A stretch of DNA of 43,952 nt from Deltaproteobacteria bacterium. GTDB lineage: Bacteria > Bdellovibrionota > UBA1018 > UBA923. A model generated the notes under the pieces. It had not been told where the DNA came from. It ran no database searches and was given only the letters and a program-made list of their open reading frames with translations. The DNA is taken from assembly GCA_016186905.1 (NCBI GenBank), contig JACPKS010000053.1:1-43952 (forward strand), given 5' to 3'. This document shows, one piece after another, positions 1 through 6,615 of the stretch. Numbering within the stretch: position 1 is the stretch's first letter; each line of letters starts with the position of its first letter. Made by a program: the position numbers and the translations under genes.

Positions 1-411
1 CCCTGCCAAAAGGCTTGATCCGATCCGGCGCGGGCCGCAAGCGCCGGAAGTCTGAAAACACTTCCGATGTTGTTGGAAAAAAACGCCGCCGGGTCAACAT
101 CTGTCAAACTCCTTTACACACGGGCGGCCTCAGGCCGTTTATAACGGCTTACCTCATATGTGCTTTCTGGCATGAAACTCGCTTTATGGTTTGCTGAACC
201 GATGCATCTTTTGCGGCTGTGGCTGTCAGAAGTTTGCGCGGAAACGCAAGCGGATCGCGAGTGCGAATCGCTCGTAAGACTTTATTCAGTTGAACGGCGA
301 TGGAAGCGCTGAATCGCTTAAAATGACGGTATTCCTCAATGGTTCGATTTTCTGGCCGCAAAAGCGACAGGCGTTAAATTGCCTGGATCGTCAAAGAGCA
401 ATACAGGTGAA
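1..411. other. Gene-poor window start, nothing recognised
   Basis: No convincing gene is seen on either strand. Short open frames exist but lack recognisable motifs, and I see no ribosome binding site that would favour one of them. A small hairpin (CGGCCT / AGGCCG, 125-137) followed by TTT could be a weak terminator for a gene left of the window. The stretch may hold decayed mobile DNA like that at 1323-1463, but I cannot match it to a family. Confidence 0.4.
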
Positions 412-1230
412 CTATTTAAATCGGTCGGGCATTTGCCACTGATTTTCCGGTAACTTATCATATGGAATGAATCTGCTGTCTTTCAGCTTTTTCGTTTTTC
501 CCCAGACGTAAGGTGCGATTTTCTCCTCAGTAATCTCAAACCGCAGCTCATATACGCCCTCAAGATAATTCTTCTGATCTTTCACATGCTTCTCCAGAAA
601 ATAAACCTCTGGAAAATCCCCGCTGTTGGGGCCGGAGCCATGCTTGTAAAAAACCATGAACTTCGGAAGCTCATAAACGAAAACATACCCAGTCTCTATG
701 CTGGCGGGAGCCCACTCCATCGCATAGAGGCGAGCATGGTCGTAATCAGGCGCTCCCCAAAGATACCCGTTCGGGAAATGACTCGGACTGAACTTCTCTC
801 CTTCACTCAGAGCGACTCCTCTGTAGATCTTTATCGGATTAGGAGAATATACCCTTTTTGACCACTTCGGGTTTTGCGGGTTTCGATGATCATCCAGGAA
901 AATATCCGGAGCTTTGAGCTGCACTGTTCGGGACAGAATGTACGGAAGAACGATTTCTGCGGCACTCACAATTTTTTCAGCAACACCTTTGCTGTAGCCC
1001 ATTTCCACAAGGTGCATTTTTGTTTCCCGCGGGTATTTTGCGGCGAGTGCCTGCAATGTCTTGATATTGCCTTGAGCACGGACTAGTTTTTCAAATGCGG
1101 CTTTGGTTAAAGTCGGAGTTTCCAACAGGCTTGCGCAGTCTCGATTGGTCACTGCCATGGTTAGAGTCTGATCTGCGACAGCCAGCGCGAGGAGTGCTAG
1201 GAGGGTTTTCGTCAGAATGTTTTTCAGCAT
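412..1230 (-). CDS. Secreted protein of unknown function, possible ADP-ribosyltransferase-like fold
   Basis: A 272-residue protein with a Sec-type N-terminus (KNILTKTLLALLALAVA, positive start then hydrophobic core), so probably exported. I do not recognise the family with certainty. The middle holds KIYRGVAL, then YLWGAPDYDHARLYA, then GDFPEVYFLEK. That order resembles the Arg / aromatic-Ser / Glu strand motifs of some bacterial ADP-ribosyltransferase folds (IYRG, then a strand leading to an alpha-helix with A.LYA, then a late acidic strand), but the match is only by eye and key residues are not proven. It has its own promoter (1252-1280) and a purine-rich ribosome binding site (GGAGGGCGGGG) before the ATG. 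It stands alone between gene-poor and mobile-element DNA, so it looks like an accessory gene. Confidence 0.75.
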   Translation of the reverse strand: MLKNILTKTLLALLALAVADQTLTMAVTNRDCASLLETPTLTKAAFEKLVRAQGNIKTLQALAAKYPRETKMHLVEMGYSKGVAEKIVSAAEIVLPYILSRTVQLKAPDIFLDDHRNPQNPKWSKRVYSPNPIKIYRGVALSEGEKFSPSHFPNGYLWGAPDYDHARLYAMEWAPASIETGYVFVYELPKFMVFYKHGSGPNSGDFPEVYFLEKHVKDQKNYLEGVYELRFEITEEKIAPYVWGKTKKLKDSRFIPYDKLPENQWQMPDRFK

Positions 1231-1251
1231 GGATCCCCGCCCTCCGTGAGG

Positions 1252-1280
1252 ATTTTATGATGTACAGCGCACCAGATCAA
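1252..1280 (-). promoter_or_regulatory. Sigma70-type promoter for the secreted protein gene
   Basis: On the minus strand TTGATC (1280-1275), a 17-base spacer and TAAAAT (1257-1252) form a fair sigma70-like promoter. Transcription would begin near 1245, leaving a short leader that contains the GGAGG ribosome binding site just before the ATG at 1230. Confidence 0.5.
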
Positions 1281-1322
1281 CACAGTTCGTGCACAGCAGG
1301 GAGCGTTGAATAAGGCCGATTT

Positions 1323-1463
1323 TTAGTGCGATTCCTGCTGGCTCCCGACGATTTTTTGGATTTTCGGATCCGCCAGATGCCAAAAGATCACCTCACGTAA
1401 AATCGCACTGACCTCAGCCAGAAGCCGCTTGAGGTTCTGAGCTATCCCAATCATATACACTAG
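1323..1463 (-). pseudogene. C-terminal remnant of a DDE transposase
   Basis: Minus-strand reading from 1463 to the TAA at 1323-1325 gives 46 residues including MIGIAQNLKRLLAEVSAIL and a tail ending SQQESH. The pattern I.(A)QNLKRL near the C-terminus is typical of DDE transposases of the IS5/IS1182/IS4 kind. A stop codon lies directly upstream in frame and no catalytic domain follows, so only the tail survives. No terminal inverted repeats were recognised. It marks past insertion-sequence activity in the island. The family assignment is tentative. Confidence 0.5.
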
Positions 1464-1510
1464 TCAGCCGAGCGATCTCCGCTCATAAAGGCTAGGAAAA
1501 GAAAATCAGA

Positions 1511-1545
1511 GCCTCGGTCATTTAAAAGTGGCCGGGGCTTTTTTT
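1511..1545. terminator. Intrinsic terminator, probably bidirectional
   Basis: GCCTCGGTCA (1511-1520) pairs over its full 10 bases, with two G-U pairs, with TGGCCGGGGC (1529-1538) around an 8-base loop. T(7) follows on the plus strand, and a T-rich stretch follows on the minus strand as well. It sits just downstream of the leftward XRE gene, so it probably ends that transcript. Confidence 0.7.
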
Positions 1546-1564
1546 CTTTGGCTCGTGACACGAT

Positions 1565-1843
1565 TCAGAGAAAGACGCGATAATCCACTTTCAAACCGAT
1601 GGCCAGCTTTTGGGCAACCTTCTTGCCGATCACCCTTTCGCCCCTCTCCATTTCAGAGATGTGGGACTGGCGAATACCCGTCCGCCGCGCCAATTCCGCC
1701 TGACTCATTTCCATCTTGGTCCGCGCGCCGCGGAGTCGCGCGGCTGGCCCTTTCAGGGGATGCCGAAAGTCAGGGAACACCTCCAACTCTGGCCACTTTT
1801 TCTTTGCCGGATCTATTATTTCTTTTTTGTAACGGCTCAACAT
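1565..1843 (-). CDS. XRE-family HTH regulator / antitoxin-like protein
   Basis: A 92-residue protein whose C-terminal half is a classic Cro/C1-type helix-turn-helix: MSQAELARRTGIRQSHISEM followed by ERGERVIGKKVAQKLAIGL. The first 35 residues (PELEVFPDFRHPLKGPAARLR) are a short linker seen in some HigA-like or orphan XRE antitoxins. It is transcribed divergently from the RelE/HigB-like toxin and HTH pair that begins at 2015; the shared 170-base region is very AT-rich and has phased repeats, so it may regulate that pair or itself. The ATG at 1843 follows a purine-rich AAAGGGGG. No toxin partner lies on its own strand. It ends just before a strong terminator. Confidence 0.8.
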   Translation of the reverse strand: MLSRYKKEIIDPAKKKWPELEVFPDFRHPLKGPAARLRGARTKMEMSQAELARRTGIRQSHISEMERGERVIGKKVAQKLAIGLKVDYRVFL

Positions 1844-1956
1844 TTAGCGCCCCCTTTAACGGCCTTGTACCATTTTTTTTAACTCCGCCGTCGATTTTCT
1901 GCCGATATTCAACGTAAACTATTGGTAATTAAGTACTTTTCTGAGTTCATATATTT

Positions 1957-1986
1957 ATTGTTTTATATTGTATTTTATTGTACTCT
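1957..1986 (+). promoter_or_regulatory. Phased ATTGT repeats upstream of toxin gene
   Basis: ATTGT occurs at 1957, 1967 and 1977, exactly 10 bases apart (one helical turn), inside an AT-rich stretch (1918-1990) between the divergent XRE gene and the toxin gene at 2015. This placement suits an operator bound on one face of the DNA by an HTH antitoxin. Protein binding is inference. Confidence 0.4.
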
Positions 1987-2014
1987 TTCCGATAAGAGGT
2001 AGGAACCCCCCGCG

Positions 2015-2458
2015 ATGGTGGAGATATGGCTGACCGAACCGTATTACCGAGAGTACCAGAAGCGCAAAGGCTCGCTTTTCAACGAATCCGAGAAGGTCAA
2101 GCTGTTTGCCCTGACCCAAGAACTGCAACGGAGCTGGCCTCGGTGCGCGACCGATCCGCAGACTCCGCCGGAAGTCGGCACGGGCTCCAAGCTCTATTAC
2201 GTGAAGTGCGATTTCACGCAGCCTCGGGCGACGTTCCGGGTGGCATTCGGATTTCATCCGGTTGCTGGGTCCAAGGGACAGCTCATCGCGCTCACCTGCC
2301 GGACCAAGGAAGAACTCGCCCAAGGCGCCAAGGATGGAACCCGAGCCTGGTACGATCATATGGCGACCGCCGGGCGAAGCCGATGGACGGATTATCAGAG
2401 AGGGCGCATCCGATTCTGGCGGATTTACCGCTCAGACGGAAGCCCAGAGAAACCATAA
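2015..2458 (+). CDS. RelE/HigB-like toxin candidate
   Basis: A 147-residue basic protein with the strand pattern of the RelE/ParE superfamily: an N-terminal helix region (EIWLTEPYYREYQKRKGSLFNESEKVKLFALTQ is helical), then GSKLYYVKCDF, RATFRVAFGFHP and GQLIALTCRTKEELAQGAK. The last three look like the central beta-hairpin and final basic segment of HigB/RelE ribonucleases, with many Arg and Lys. The C-terminal extension (TDYQRGRIRFWRIYRSDG) is longer than usual. Start ATG 2015 follows AAGAGGTAGGA. The next gene, 10 bases downstream, encodes an HTH protein; toxin-first order is typical of higBA. Family is inferred by pattern only. Confidence 0.55.
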   Translation: MVEIWLTEPYYREYQKRKGSLFNESEKVKLFALTQELQRSWPRCATDPQTPPEVGTGSKLYYVKCDFTQPRATFRVAFGFHPVAGSKGQLIALTCRTKEELAQGAKDGTRAWYDHMATAGRSRWTDYQRGRIRFWRIYRSDGSPEKP

Positions 2459-2468
2459 GAGGTCCTGA

Positions 2469-2990
2469 ATGATGAATGCGACTGCAAGAGCAAAAATTGA
2501 TTCGATTGAGCACAAGAGAACGGTGTTCCGCGCAGCTCTGTCTTACTTCGGCGAACTCGATGACGCCAAGATCGCCGAAAAAATCGCTGCTGCCGTGGAC
2601 GTGGCCTACACTGACGACATTCTTTTCGAAGATTTTGAAATCTGGCTCGAAGAACGCAACGACAAGGCTTTTCTTTACCAAGTCGATCACTTTATAAAAA
2701 ATCGAAGCACTCCCCCGCTTGCCAAGCCTAATTTAACGGGAAGGACTGCCGAGATCGAGAAGATCCAATCCGAGGCCGAGCACGAACTGGCTGGCATTTT
2801 CGCGTCAAAGCTCCGGTGGCTGGCTAACAAGAAAGGTCTCAAGACCAACAAAGAGATCGGGGATTTTCTTGGAAAGAACCAGGAACAGGTTCGCGTGATG
2901 CTCGCCGCCGAGCATAAGCCCCAGCGTAAAACGCTGCTTCTTGTTGCCGAAAAATTCGGCGTTTCAGTGGAATCGATGATCGAAGATTAG
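2469..2990 (+). CDS. HTH antitoxin-like partner of the RelE/HigB-like toxin
   Basis: A 173-residue acidic protein. The N-terminal two thirds are helical without a recognised family; the C-terminus (about residues 105-170) carries a lambda-repressor-type helix-turn-helix: ASKLRWLANKKGLKTNKEIG, then DFLGKNQEQVRVML, then LLLVAEKFGVSVESM. This matches the layout of antitoxins in which an HTH domain sits at one end and a toxin-neutralising region at the other, but here the HTH is C-terminal and the N-terminal part is unusually long. It follows the toxin gene by 10 bases, with tandem ATGs at 2469 and 2472 after AAGAGGTCCTG, so the two genes are very likely co-transcribed. Function as antitoxin is inferred from neighbourhood. 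Confidence 0.6.
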   Translation: MMNATARAKIDSIEHKRTVFRAALSYFGELDDAKIAEKIAAAVDVAYTDDILFEDFEIWLEERNDKAFLYQVDHFIKNRSTPPLAKPNLTGRTAEIEKIQSEAEHELAGIFASKLRWLANKKGLKTNKEIGDFLGKNQEQVRVMLAAEHKPQRKTLLLVAEKFGVSVESMIED

Positions 2991-3020
2991 CCCGAGGCCA
3001 AAGCGCACGACCGCCGTGAC

Positions 3021-3476
3021 CTATTCGGTGACTGCTTGTCCTCGGGGAAGTGTTAGTAAAACCAAAGCAAGTCCGACAGCACCAGCGAAAATAATATCAG
3101 GCCGCTTCGCGCCAACCAGCGCCGCGAGAGCTGCAAAACCAAGCGGAATGCCTAATGCATAAACATTGGGAGCATCTACCCGCAAATGATCAATTGGATC
3201 CTTCTTCGGGTCCACGGCGTCAATGTGTGCCTCATAGTAATTCTCATATTCATGAATATGCATACTGGTGCCGTCTTTATTCGACCGGCGATAATCATTG
3301 ATTTGACCAAGGGGGAAACCTGTCGAAATCTCAAAGCCCTCTGCGCCTGCCGTTGGAACACGAAGGAGACCTTTTTTTATTCGGACCCAGTGGCCCTTGT
3401 ACCAGCCCTTGAGCAGTAATTCGGCACGATCCCAATTTACAATTTCGACATTAACGACTTTTGGCTTGTCTATCAT
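3021..3476 (-). CDS. Small membrane protein of unknown function
   Basis: A 151-residue protein. The N-terminal ~105 residues are soluble-looking and acidic-basic mixed (GWYKGHWVRIKKGLLRVP, HIHEYENYYEAHIDAVD). The C-terminus holds two hydrophobic segments, VYALGIPLGFAALAALVGA and IIFAGAVGLALVLLTL, separated by KRPD, giving a predicted hairpin anchor with the bulk on one side. No family recognised. It lies 37 bases downstream of the membrane-anchored HTH gene (3514-3816) in the same direction, so the two probably form a unit and may interact in the membrane. Confidence 0.7.
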   Translation of the reverse strand: MIDKPKVVNVEIVNWDRAELLLKGWYKGHWVRIKKGLLRVPTAGAEGFEISTGFPLGQINDYRRSNKDGTSMHIHEYENYYEAHIDAVDPKKDPIDHLRVDAPNVYALGIPLGFAALAALVGAKRPDIIFAGAVGLALVLLTLPRGQAVTE

Positions 3477-3513
3477 TTCATCCTCCTAGTCACTCAATCG
3501 ACTTGTTTCTGCA

Positions 3514-3816
3514 TCATTTTCCACTCTTGATGCCTTTCTCTGTAATCGCATCCAGCGCTTTGATAAGAAGATAGGCCAATCCACCGATAGCCGCTGCACC
3601 CACAACAAACTTGATTATTTCTTCTGCACTGTTTGGATCCTTTTCCAGCTTCTCTCGCAAGCCATTCATCACTTCGACGGCCGCACCAGTTGGCTGAACC
3701 TTTCCTTCTTCCCAGCGGGCAACGGTTCGCGAGTCAACACCAACGAGACGAGCAAAGTCTCCCTGCTCCATTTTCAAGCTACGTCTGAGCGAGCTGACTT
3801 CAACTTGTGTCCACAT
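3514..3816 (-). CDS. Membrane-anchored HTH regulator
   Basis: A 100-residue protein: an N-terminal helix-turn-helix (about residues 4-50; SSLRRSLKMEQGDFARLVGV, then DSRTVARWEEGKVQPTGAA, the form seen in MqsA/HigA-like and phage regulators) and one C-terminal membrane segment (IIKFVVGAAAIGGLAYLLI). The DNA-binding domain would be cytoplasmic and tethered. I choose the ATG at 3816, not the longer TTG at 3852, because a near-consensus promoter with palindromic operators covers the upstream codons (TTG at 3852 is part of the -35 box). With this start the message would be leaderless. It is followed by a membrane protein gene on the same strand. Confidence 0.75.
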   Translation of the reverse strand: MWTQVEVSSLRRSLKMEQGDFARLVGVDSRTVARWEEGKVQPTGAAVEVMNGLREKLEKDPNSAEEIIKFVVGAAAIGGLAYLLIKALDAITEKGIKSGK

Positions 3817-3823
3817 GTATTTG

Positions 3824-3852
3824 ATTTTAGACATTTGTCCGACATCTGTCAA
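3824..3852 (-). promoter_or_regulatory. Promoter with two palindromic operators, leaderless start
   Basis: On the minus strand: TTGACA (3852-3847), 17-base spacer, TAAAAT (3829-3824), seven bases, then the ATG at 3816. Two near-palindromes, GACAGATGTC (3850-3841) and GACAAATGTC (3839-3830), lie 11 bases apart and fill the space from the -35 box to the -10 box. A repressor bound there would block RNA polymerase, so autoregulation by the HTH product of 3514-3816 is the natural reading. Confidence 0.7.
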
Positions 3853-3977
3853 CCAAGTGACGACGTATTTTTATCCAATCTATTTTATAATATTTATCTA
3901 TTTGATATCATTGATATAAAATTCAAGATTGCACTTTGTATTATAATGTATTATCATAAATACAAGAGGTGATCGCC

Positions 3978-4205
3978 ATGGGTATTCCTAAATCTGTTCG
4001 TTTTGAAAATGAGCTTGAAGCCAAAGTTGAAGAATACTTGGAAAAAAACGAGATCAAGTTTTCCCAACTCGTGAGCATCGCCGTCGAAAAGTTCATCTCC
4101 GAGCCGCAATCCATTCAGCTCGAACCCATCGACTCTAAGAAGTGGGAACAGACCATCGCAAAGGCTTATAAGAAACACAAAGGCGCGATGGACAAGCTGA
4201 AGTGA
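3978..4205 (+). CDS. RHH (CopG-like) antitoxin candidate
   Basis: A 75-residue protein. The N-terminal KSVRFENELEAKVEEYLEKN followed by KFSQLVSIAVEKFIS fits a ribbon-helix-helix fold: short beta strand, helix A, turn, helix B. The C-terminus is charged (KKWEQTIAKAYKKHKGAMDK), as in toxin-neutralising tails. The ATG at 3978 is preferred over the GTG at 3969 because AGAGGTGAT sits at the right distance before it. Its stop overlaps (GTGA) the start of a broken Doc/Fic-like toxin gene, so it is probably the surviving antitoxin of a decayed pair. The upstream region is very AT-rich; TTGCAC (3929) and TATCAT (3952), 17 bases apart, are a possible promoter. Confidence 0.65.
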   Translation: MGIPKSVRFENELEAKVEEYLEKNEIKFSQLVSIAVEKFISEPQSIQLEPIDSKKWEQTIAKAYKKHKGAMDKLK

Positions 4206-4291
4206 AAAAGATCACCATTCCGAGCGCGGAACAAATTGTTTTCGCAAATAAGTACATTTGCGAGCAAAATGGAAACCCCCACCACAATCGA
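4202..4291 (+). pseudogene. Truncated Doc/Fic-family toxin remnant
   Basis: From the GTG at 4202, overlapping the antitoxin stop as GTGA, the first ~30 codons read KKITIPSAEQIVFANKYICE and then NGNPHHNR. This resembles the N-terminus of death-on-curing (Doc/Fic) toxins, which start with a short strand, a helix with an alternating hydrophobic I..AN..I pattern, then GG.HG.RD. The frame stays open further but overlaps brnA on the other strand, and no Fic motif (HPFxDGNKR) follows in any frame. The toxin was therefore cut off, probably when the BrnTA segment arrived. Moderate confidence, as the match is short. Confidence 0.45.
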
Positions 4292-4306
4292 CGACTCACA
4301 GCCCCA

Positions 4307-4543
4307 TTACGCCGCCCGCTTGAGGCGCTTGATACCTTCCGCGATAAGAAGCCGCATGAGCACCTGATAAGGCACGCCTCGCTCCGCAGCGATCGCTTTG
4401 AGCTCCCTAATCATCTCATCCTCAAGAGCGATGCTCGTCGGTTTTCGACGCGCGCCCTTTAGCCGAGCCATGCCCGCGATAATCTGTTTCGGATCAAAAT
4501 CGATCTTTTCATATTCTTTAAGTCGCTTTGCGTACGTCTTCAT
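4307..4543 (-). CDS. brnA: BrnA/CopG-type antitoxin
   Basis: A 78-residue protein, the antitoxin of a type II BrnT/BrnA pair. The C-terminal half (KPTSIALEDEMIRELKAIAA then ERGVPYQVLMRLLIAEGIKR) is a ribbon-helix-helix domain in the style of BrnA, which dimerises, binds the operator and neutralises BrnT. The gene starts inside the end of the toxin gene (26-base overlap in another frame), so its translation is coupled to that of the toxin. The pair would be repressed through the palindrome at 4877-4895. The gene order, toxin then antitoxin, is the usual one for brnTA. Confidence 0.8.
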   Translation of the reverse strand: MKTYAKRLKEYEKIDFDPKQIIAGMARLKGARRKPTSIALEDEMIRELKAIAAERGVPYQVLMRLLIAEGIKRLKRAA

Positions 4544-4862
4544 AAAGCCTCCGTTCCTTCTTGCTTGCGGGCCGCGAGCTGATTGGGCGCACCCGTCCGC
4601 TCCTCAGCGTGAATACTACGGATACGAGTTGTCCCTCAGACGTAGGCCCAACCACGCATAGCCGTTCCTCCTCCGCAGCAGGCGAGACTTGCCGGCCGAT
4701 CGGCACGGCAAGCTTGAGTTCAAAAACCGATTCCATTGCATCCAGAGCCACGCCGTGCTTGCTGGTGCTCTTGGCCATGTTCCCGGCGTCCCATTCGAAA
4801 TCAAAAGATTCGGTCTGCGAGTACCAGTAGGCAAGCCACAGAACGAATTGGAACTGGCCCAT
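4518..4862 (-). CDS. brnT: BrnT-family ribonuclease toxin
   Basis: A 114-residue RelE-like mRNA interferase. Diagnostic pieces: FEWDAGNMAKSTSKHGVAL (the BrnT WD..N..K..KHGV opening), a middle ERLCVVGPTSEGQLVSVVFT, and the end RVRPISSRPASKKERRLYED, matching the usual IRIISAR.A...ER..Y. Catalytic-type Arg residues are kept. Before the conserved part there are ~20 extra hydrophobic and aromatic residues (GQFQFVLWLAYWYSQTES), more than most BrnT proteins have. I choose the ATG at 4862 because the promoter -10 box ends seven bases upstream, so the transcript would be nearly leaderless; the GTG at 4871 lies inside the -10 box. Partner gene brnA overlaps its 3' end. Confidence 0.8.
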   Translation of the reverse strand: MGQFQFVLWLAYWYSQTESFDFEWDAGNMAKSTSKHGVALDAMESVFELKLAVPIGRQVSPAAEEERLCVVGPTSEGQLVSVVFTLRSGRVRPISSRPASKKERRLYEDVRKAT

Positions 4863-4869
4863 ATTGAGC

Positions 4870-4899
4870 ACTATAGCACACTATACTATAGTGTGTCTA
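4870..4899 (-). promoter_or_regulatory. brnTA promoter and operator
   Basis: Minus strand: TAGACA (4899-4894), 18-base spacer, TATAGT (4875-4870). A perfect 9-bp inverted repeat CACACTATA-C-TATAGTGTG (4877-4895) fills the spacer and touches the -35 box, and a further half-site CACTATAG lies at 4869-4876. BrnA RHH dimers repress their own operons in known systems, so this is the likely BrnA site. Confidence 0.7.
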
Positions 4900-5057
4900 G
4901 GGTTTAACGGATCACTGCGGCTATTTTTTTCGCCATCTTGAAGCCTGAAAATGCACGGCGTTTTGTCTCTCTTCTTACGGAACCCGTGGGTCAGTGTTCC
5001 TCCCGTTTTGCACGGAAATCGCGGGTCAAGTGCCAGCTCGACCTTTAGTTTTCGCAT
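4881..5057 (-). CDS. Possible 58-residue small protein
   Basis: The main support is a very good ribosome binding site, AAAGGAGAT, four bases before the ATG at 5057. The product (begins MRKLKVELALDPRFPCKTGG) is basic, has two Cys and no hydrophobic segment, and matches no family I know. Its stop falls inside the brnTA operator, so the 3' end may be a recent fusion with island DNA. It is divergent from the phenylalanine/tyrosine operon. It could equally be a chance frame. Confidence 0.3.
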   Translation of the reverse strand: MRKLKVELALDPRFPCKTGGTLTHGFRKKRDKTPCIFRLQDGEKNSRSDPLNPRHTIV

Positions 5058-5104
5058 GGAATCTCCTTTAATGTCCCCGGTCATTCCGCTATCGTTTTCT
5101 GCTC

Positions 5105-6598
5105 ATGACCTTAGCTTCGCTTAAAAAAGAAGTGCCGAGTTATTTGCGGGCCTATATCTCCGAGCAAGATCCGAGCCTGTATACTCCGATCGATCATGCC
5201 GGCTGGCGCTTTATCCTCAAAATATCGAGGGCACACTTTGCCAGGCACGCCCACCGGATCTACCTCGACGGCCTTGAGAAAACCGGGATCTCGCTGGAGC
5301 ACATCCCGCTCATCGAGGAAATGGACCAGAAGCTCCAGCGCTTCGGCTGGCGCGCCGTACCGGTCTGCGGATTCATCCCGCCTTTGGTATTCATGGAATT
5401 TCTCTCGCGCGGCATCTTGCCGATCGCGTGCGACATGCGCGCGATCGAGCACCTTTCCTACACTCCGGCGCCTGATATCGTGCATGAATCGGCCGGACAC
5501 GCTCCCATCATCGCCGATCCCGATTATGCGCGCTACCTCCGCGAGTACGGGGAAATTTCGCGCAAGGCGATTCACTCCAGGGAAGATTGGAATCTCTACC
5601 TTGCCATCCGTGACCTTTCGGATATCAAAGAAGACCCCGGGACCACGCCAGGGCGGATCAAGGATTCGCAGGCCAGGCTTGATGCCGCGGTCGCCCGGAT
5701 CGGATATGTCAGCGAAGCGGCGCAGCTCTCGCGCATGTTGTGGTGGACTGCCGAATACGGATTGATCGGTGATTTGGAAAACCCAAAGATTTACGGCGCG
5801 GGGTTGTTATCCTCGCTGTCCGAAAGCTACGACTGCCTCGGTAAGAACGTGAAGAAAATTCCTCTTTCAATTTCCTGCGTGGAAACCGGTTATGACATCA
5901 CACGGCCGCAGCCCCAGCTTTTCGTGGCGCGCGATTTCGGGCAGCTGATCGCCGTGCTGCGCGAGCTGGCCGAAACGATGGCCTTTCGAATCGGCGGACT
6001 GGAAGGGCTTAGGCGGGCGAAAAAGGCGGGAACCGTCACGACGGCCGTGCTCGACTCCGGACTTCAGATCAGCGGTGTCATTGAAAGCTTCGCGGCTGAA
6101 GACAAAACAGTATCCGCAATCCGCTTTTCAGGCCCGATGCAACTCGCGCGCGACGACCGGGAAATCGAGTTTCGGCCCATGGGCGGCGCATTCCCTCTGC
6201 CGCCTGGAGCTGCTGTCGTCTCGGTTTTTGGAGGCGCGGCCGATCGAGACCGGTACTTCACCAGAACCGAGACCGATTCAACCCCTTTAGGCAAACCCAA
6301 GACAAATTTGACCCCAGCCAACCGGCGGCTCAATGAGCTTTATGCAAAGGTTCGCGAGTTCCGCGCGGAAAAAACCTCAAAGAGTCTGATCGAGGCCGCA
6401 TTGAGCGAGATCCACCGTGAGCTGGAGAGGGATTATCCCGAAGATTGGTTGTTGCGCTACGAATTGCTGGAACTGTGCTATGTTCATGGGCTCGACGTAC
6501 CATGGCAAAAAACCGTGTTTATGCAGCTCGAGCGCATCAGTGGTACGCATTCACCCAAAGCCGATATCATTCGCAGAGGCTTGGAACTTTTGAGTTGA
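5105..6598 (+). CDS. phhA: Aromatic amino acid (phenylalanine) hydroxylase
   Basis: Iron- and tetrahydrobiopterin-dependent hydroxylase, most likely converting phenylalanine to tyrosine. The iron site is complete: H127 and H132 in DIVHESAGH and E217 in WWTAEYGL. At 497 residues it is far longer than the compact ~270-residue proteobacterial enzymes. The extra ~200 C-terminal residues, after VETGYDITRPQPQLFVARDF, resemble the long form found in some Bacillus and Bdellovibrio-type bacteria, and their role is unknown to me. It opens an operon that continues with the tyrosine degradation genes and ends with phhB, which regenerates the pterin cofactor. The ATG at 5105 has no clear Shine-Dalgarno sequence. 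Confidence 0.9.
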   Translation: MTLASLKKEVPSYLRAYISEQDPSLYTPIDHAGWRFILKISRAHFARHAHRIYLDGLEKTGISLEHIPLIEEMDQKLQRFGWRAVPVCGFIPPLVFMEFLSRGILPIACDMRAIEHLSYTPAPDIVHESAGHAPIIADPDYARYLREYGEISRKAIHSREDWNLYLAIRDLSDIKEDPGTTPGRIKDSQARLDAAVARIGYVSEAAQLSRMLWWTAEYGLIGDLENPKIYGAGLLSSLSESYDCLGKNVKKIPLSISCVETGYDITRPQPQLFVARDFGQLIAVLRELAETMAFRIGGLEGLRRAKKAGTVTTAVLDSGLQISGVIESFAAEDKTVSAIRFSGPMQLARDDREIEFRPMGGAFPLPPGAAVVSVFGGAADRDRYFTRTETDSTPLGKPKTNLTPANRRLNELYAKVREFRAEKTSKSLIEAALSEIHRELERDYPEDWLLRYELLELCYVHGLDVPWQKTVFMQLERISGTHSPKADIIRRGLELLS

Positions 6599-6615
6599 AC
6601 GTGGCGGAGGACACC

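Noticed and set aside
3817..3852. Longer TTG-initiated form of the tethered HTH protein
   Set aside because: These codons coincide with the -35 box, operators and -10 box of its own promoter.
4890..4960. Ribosomal protein L11-like start (MAKKIAAVIR) on the minus strand near 4935
   Set aside because: Stops after ten codons; resemblance is by chance.
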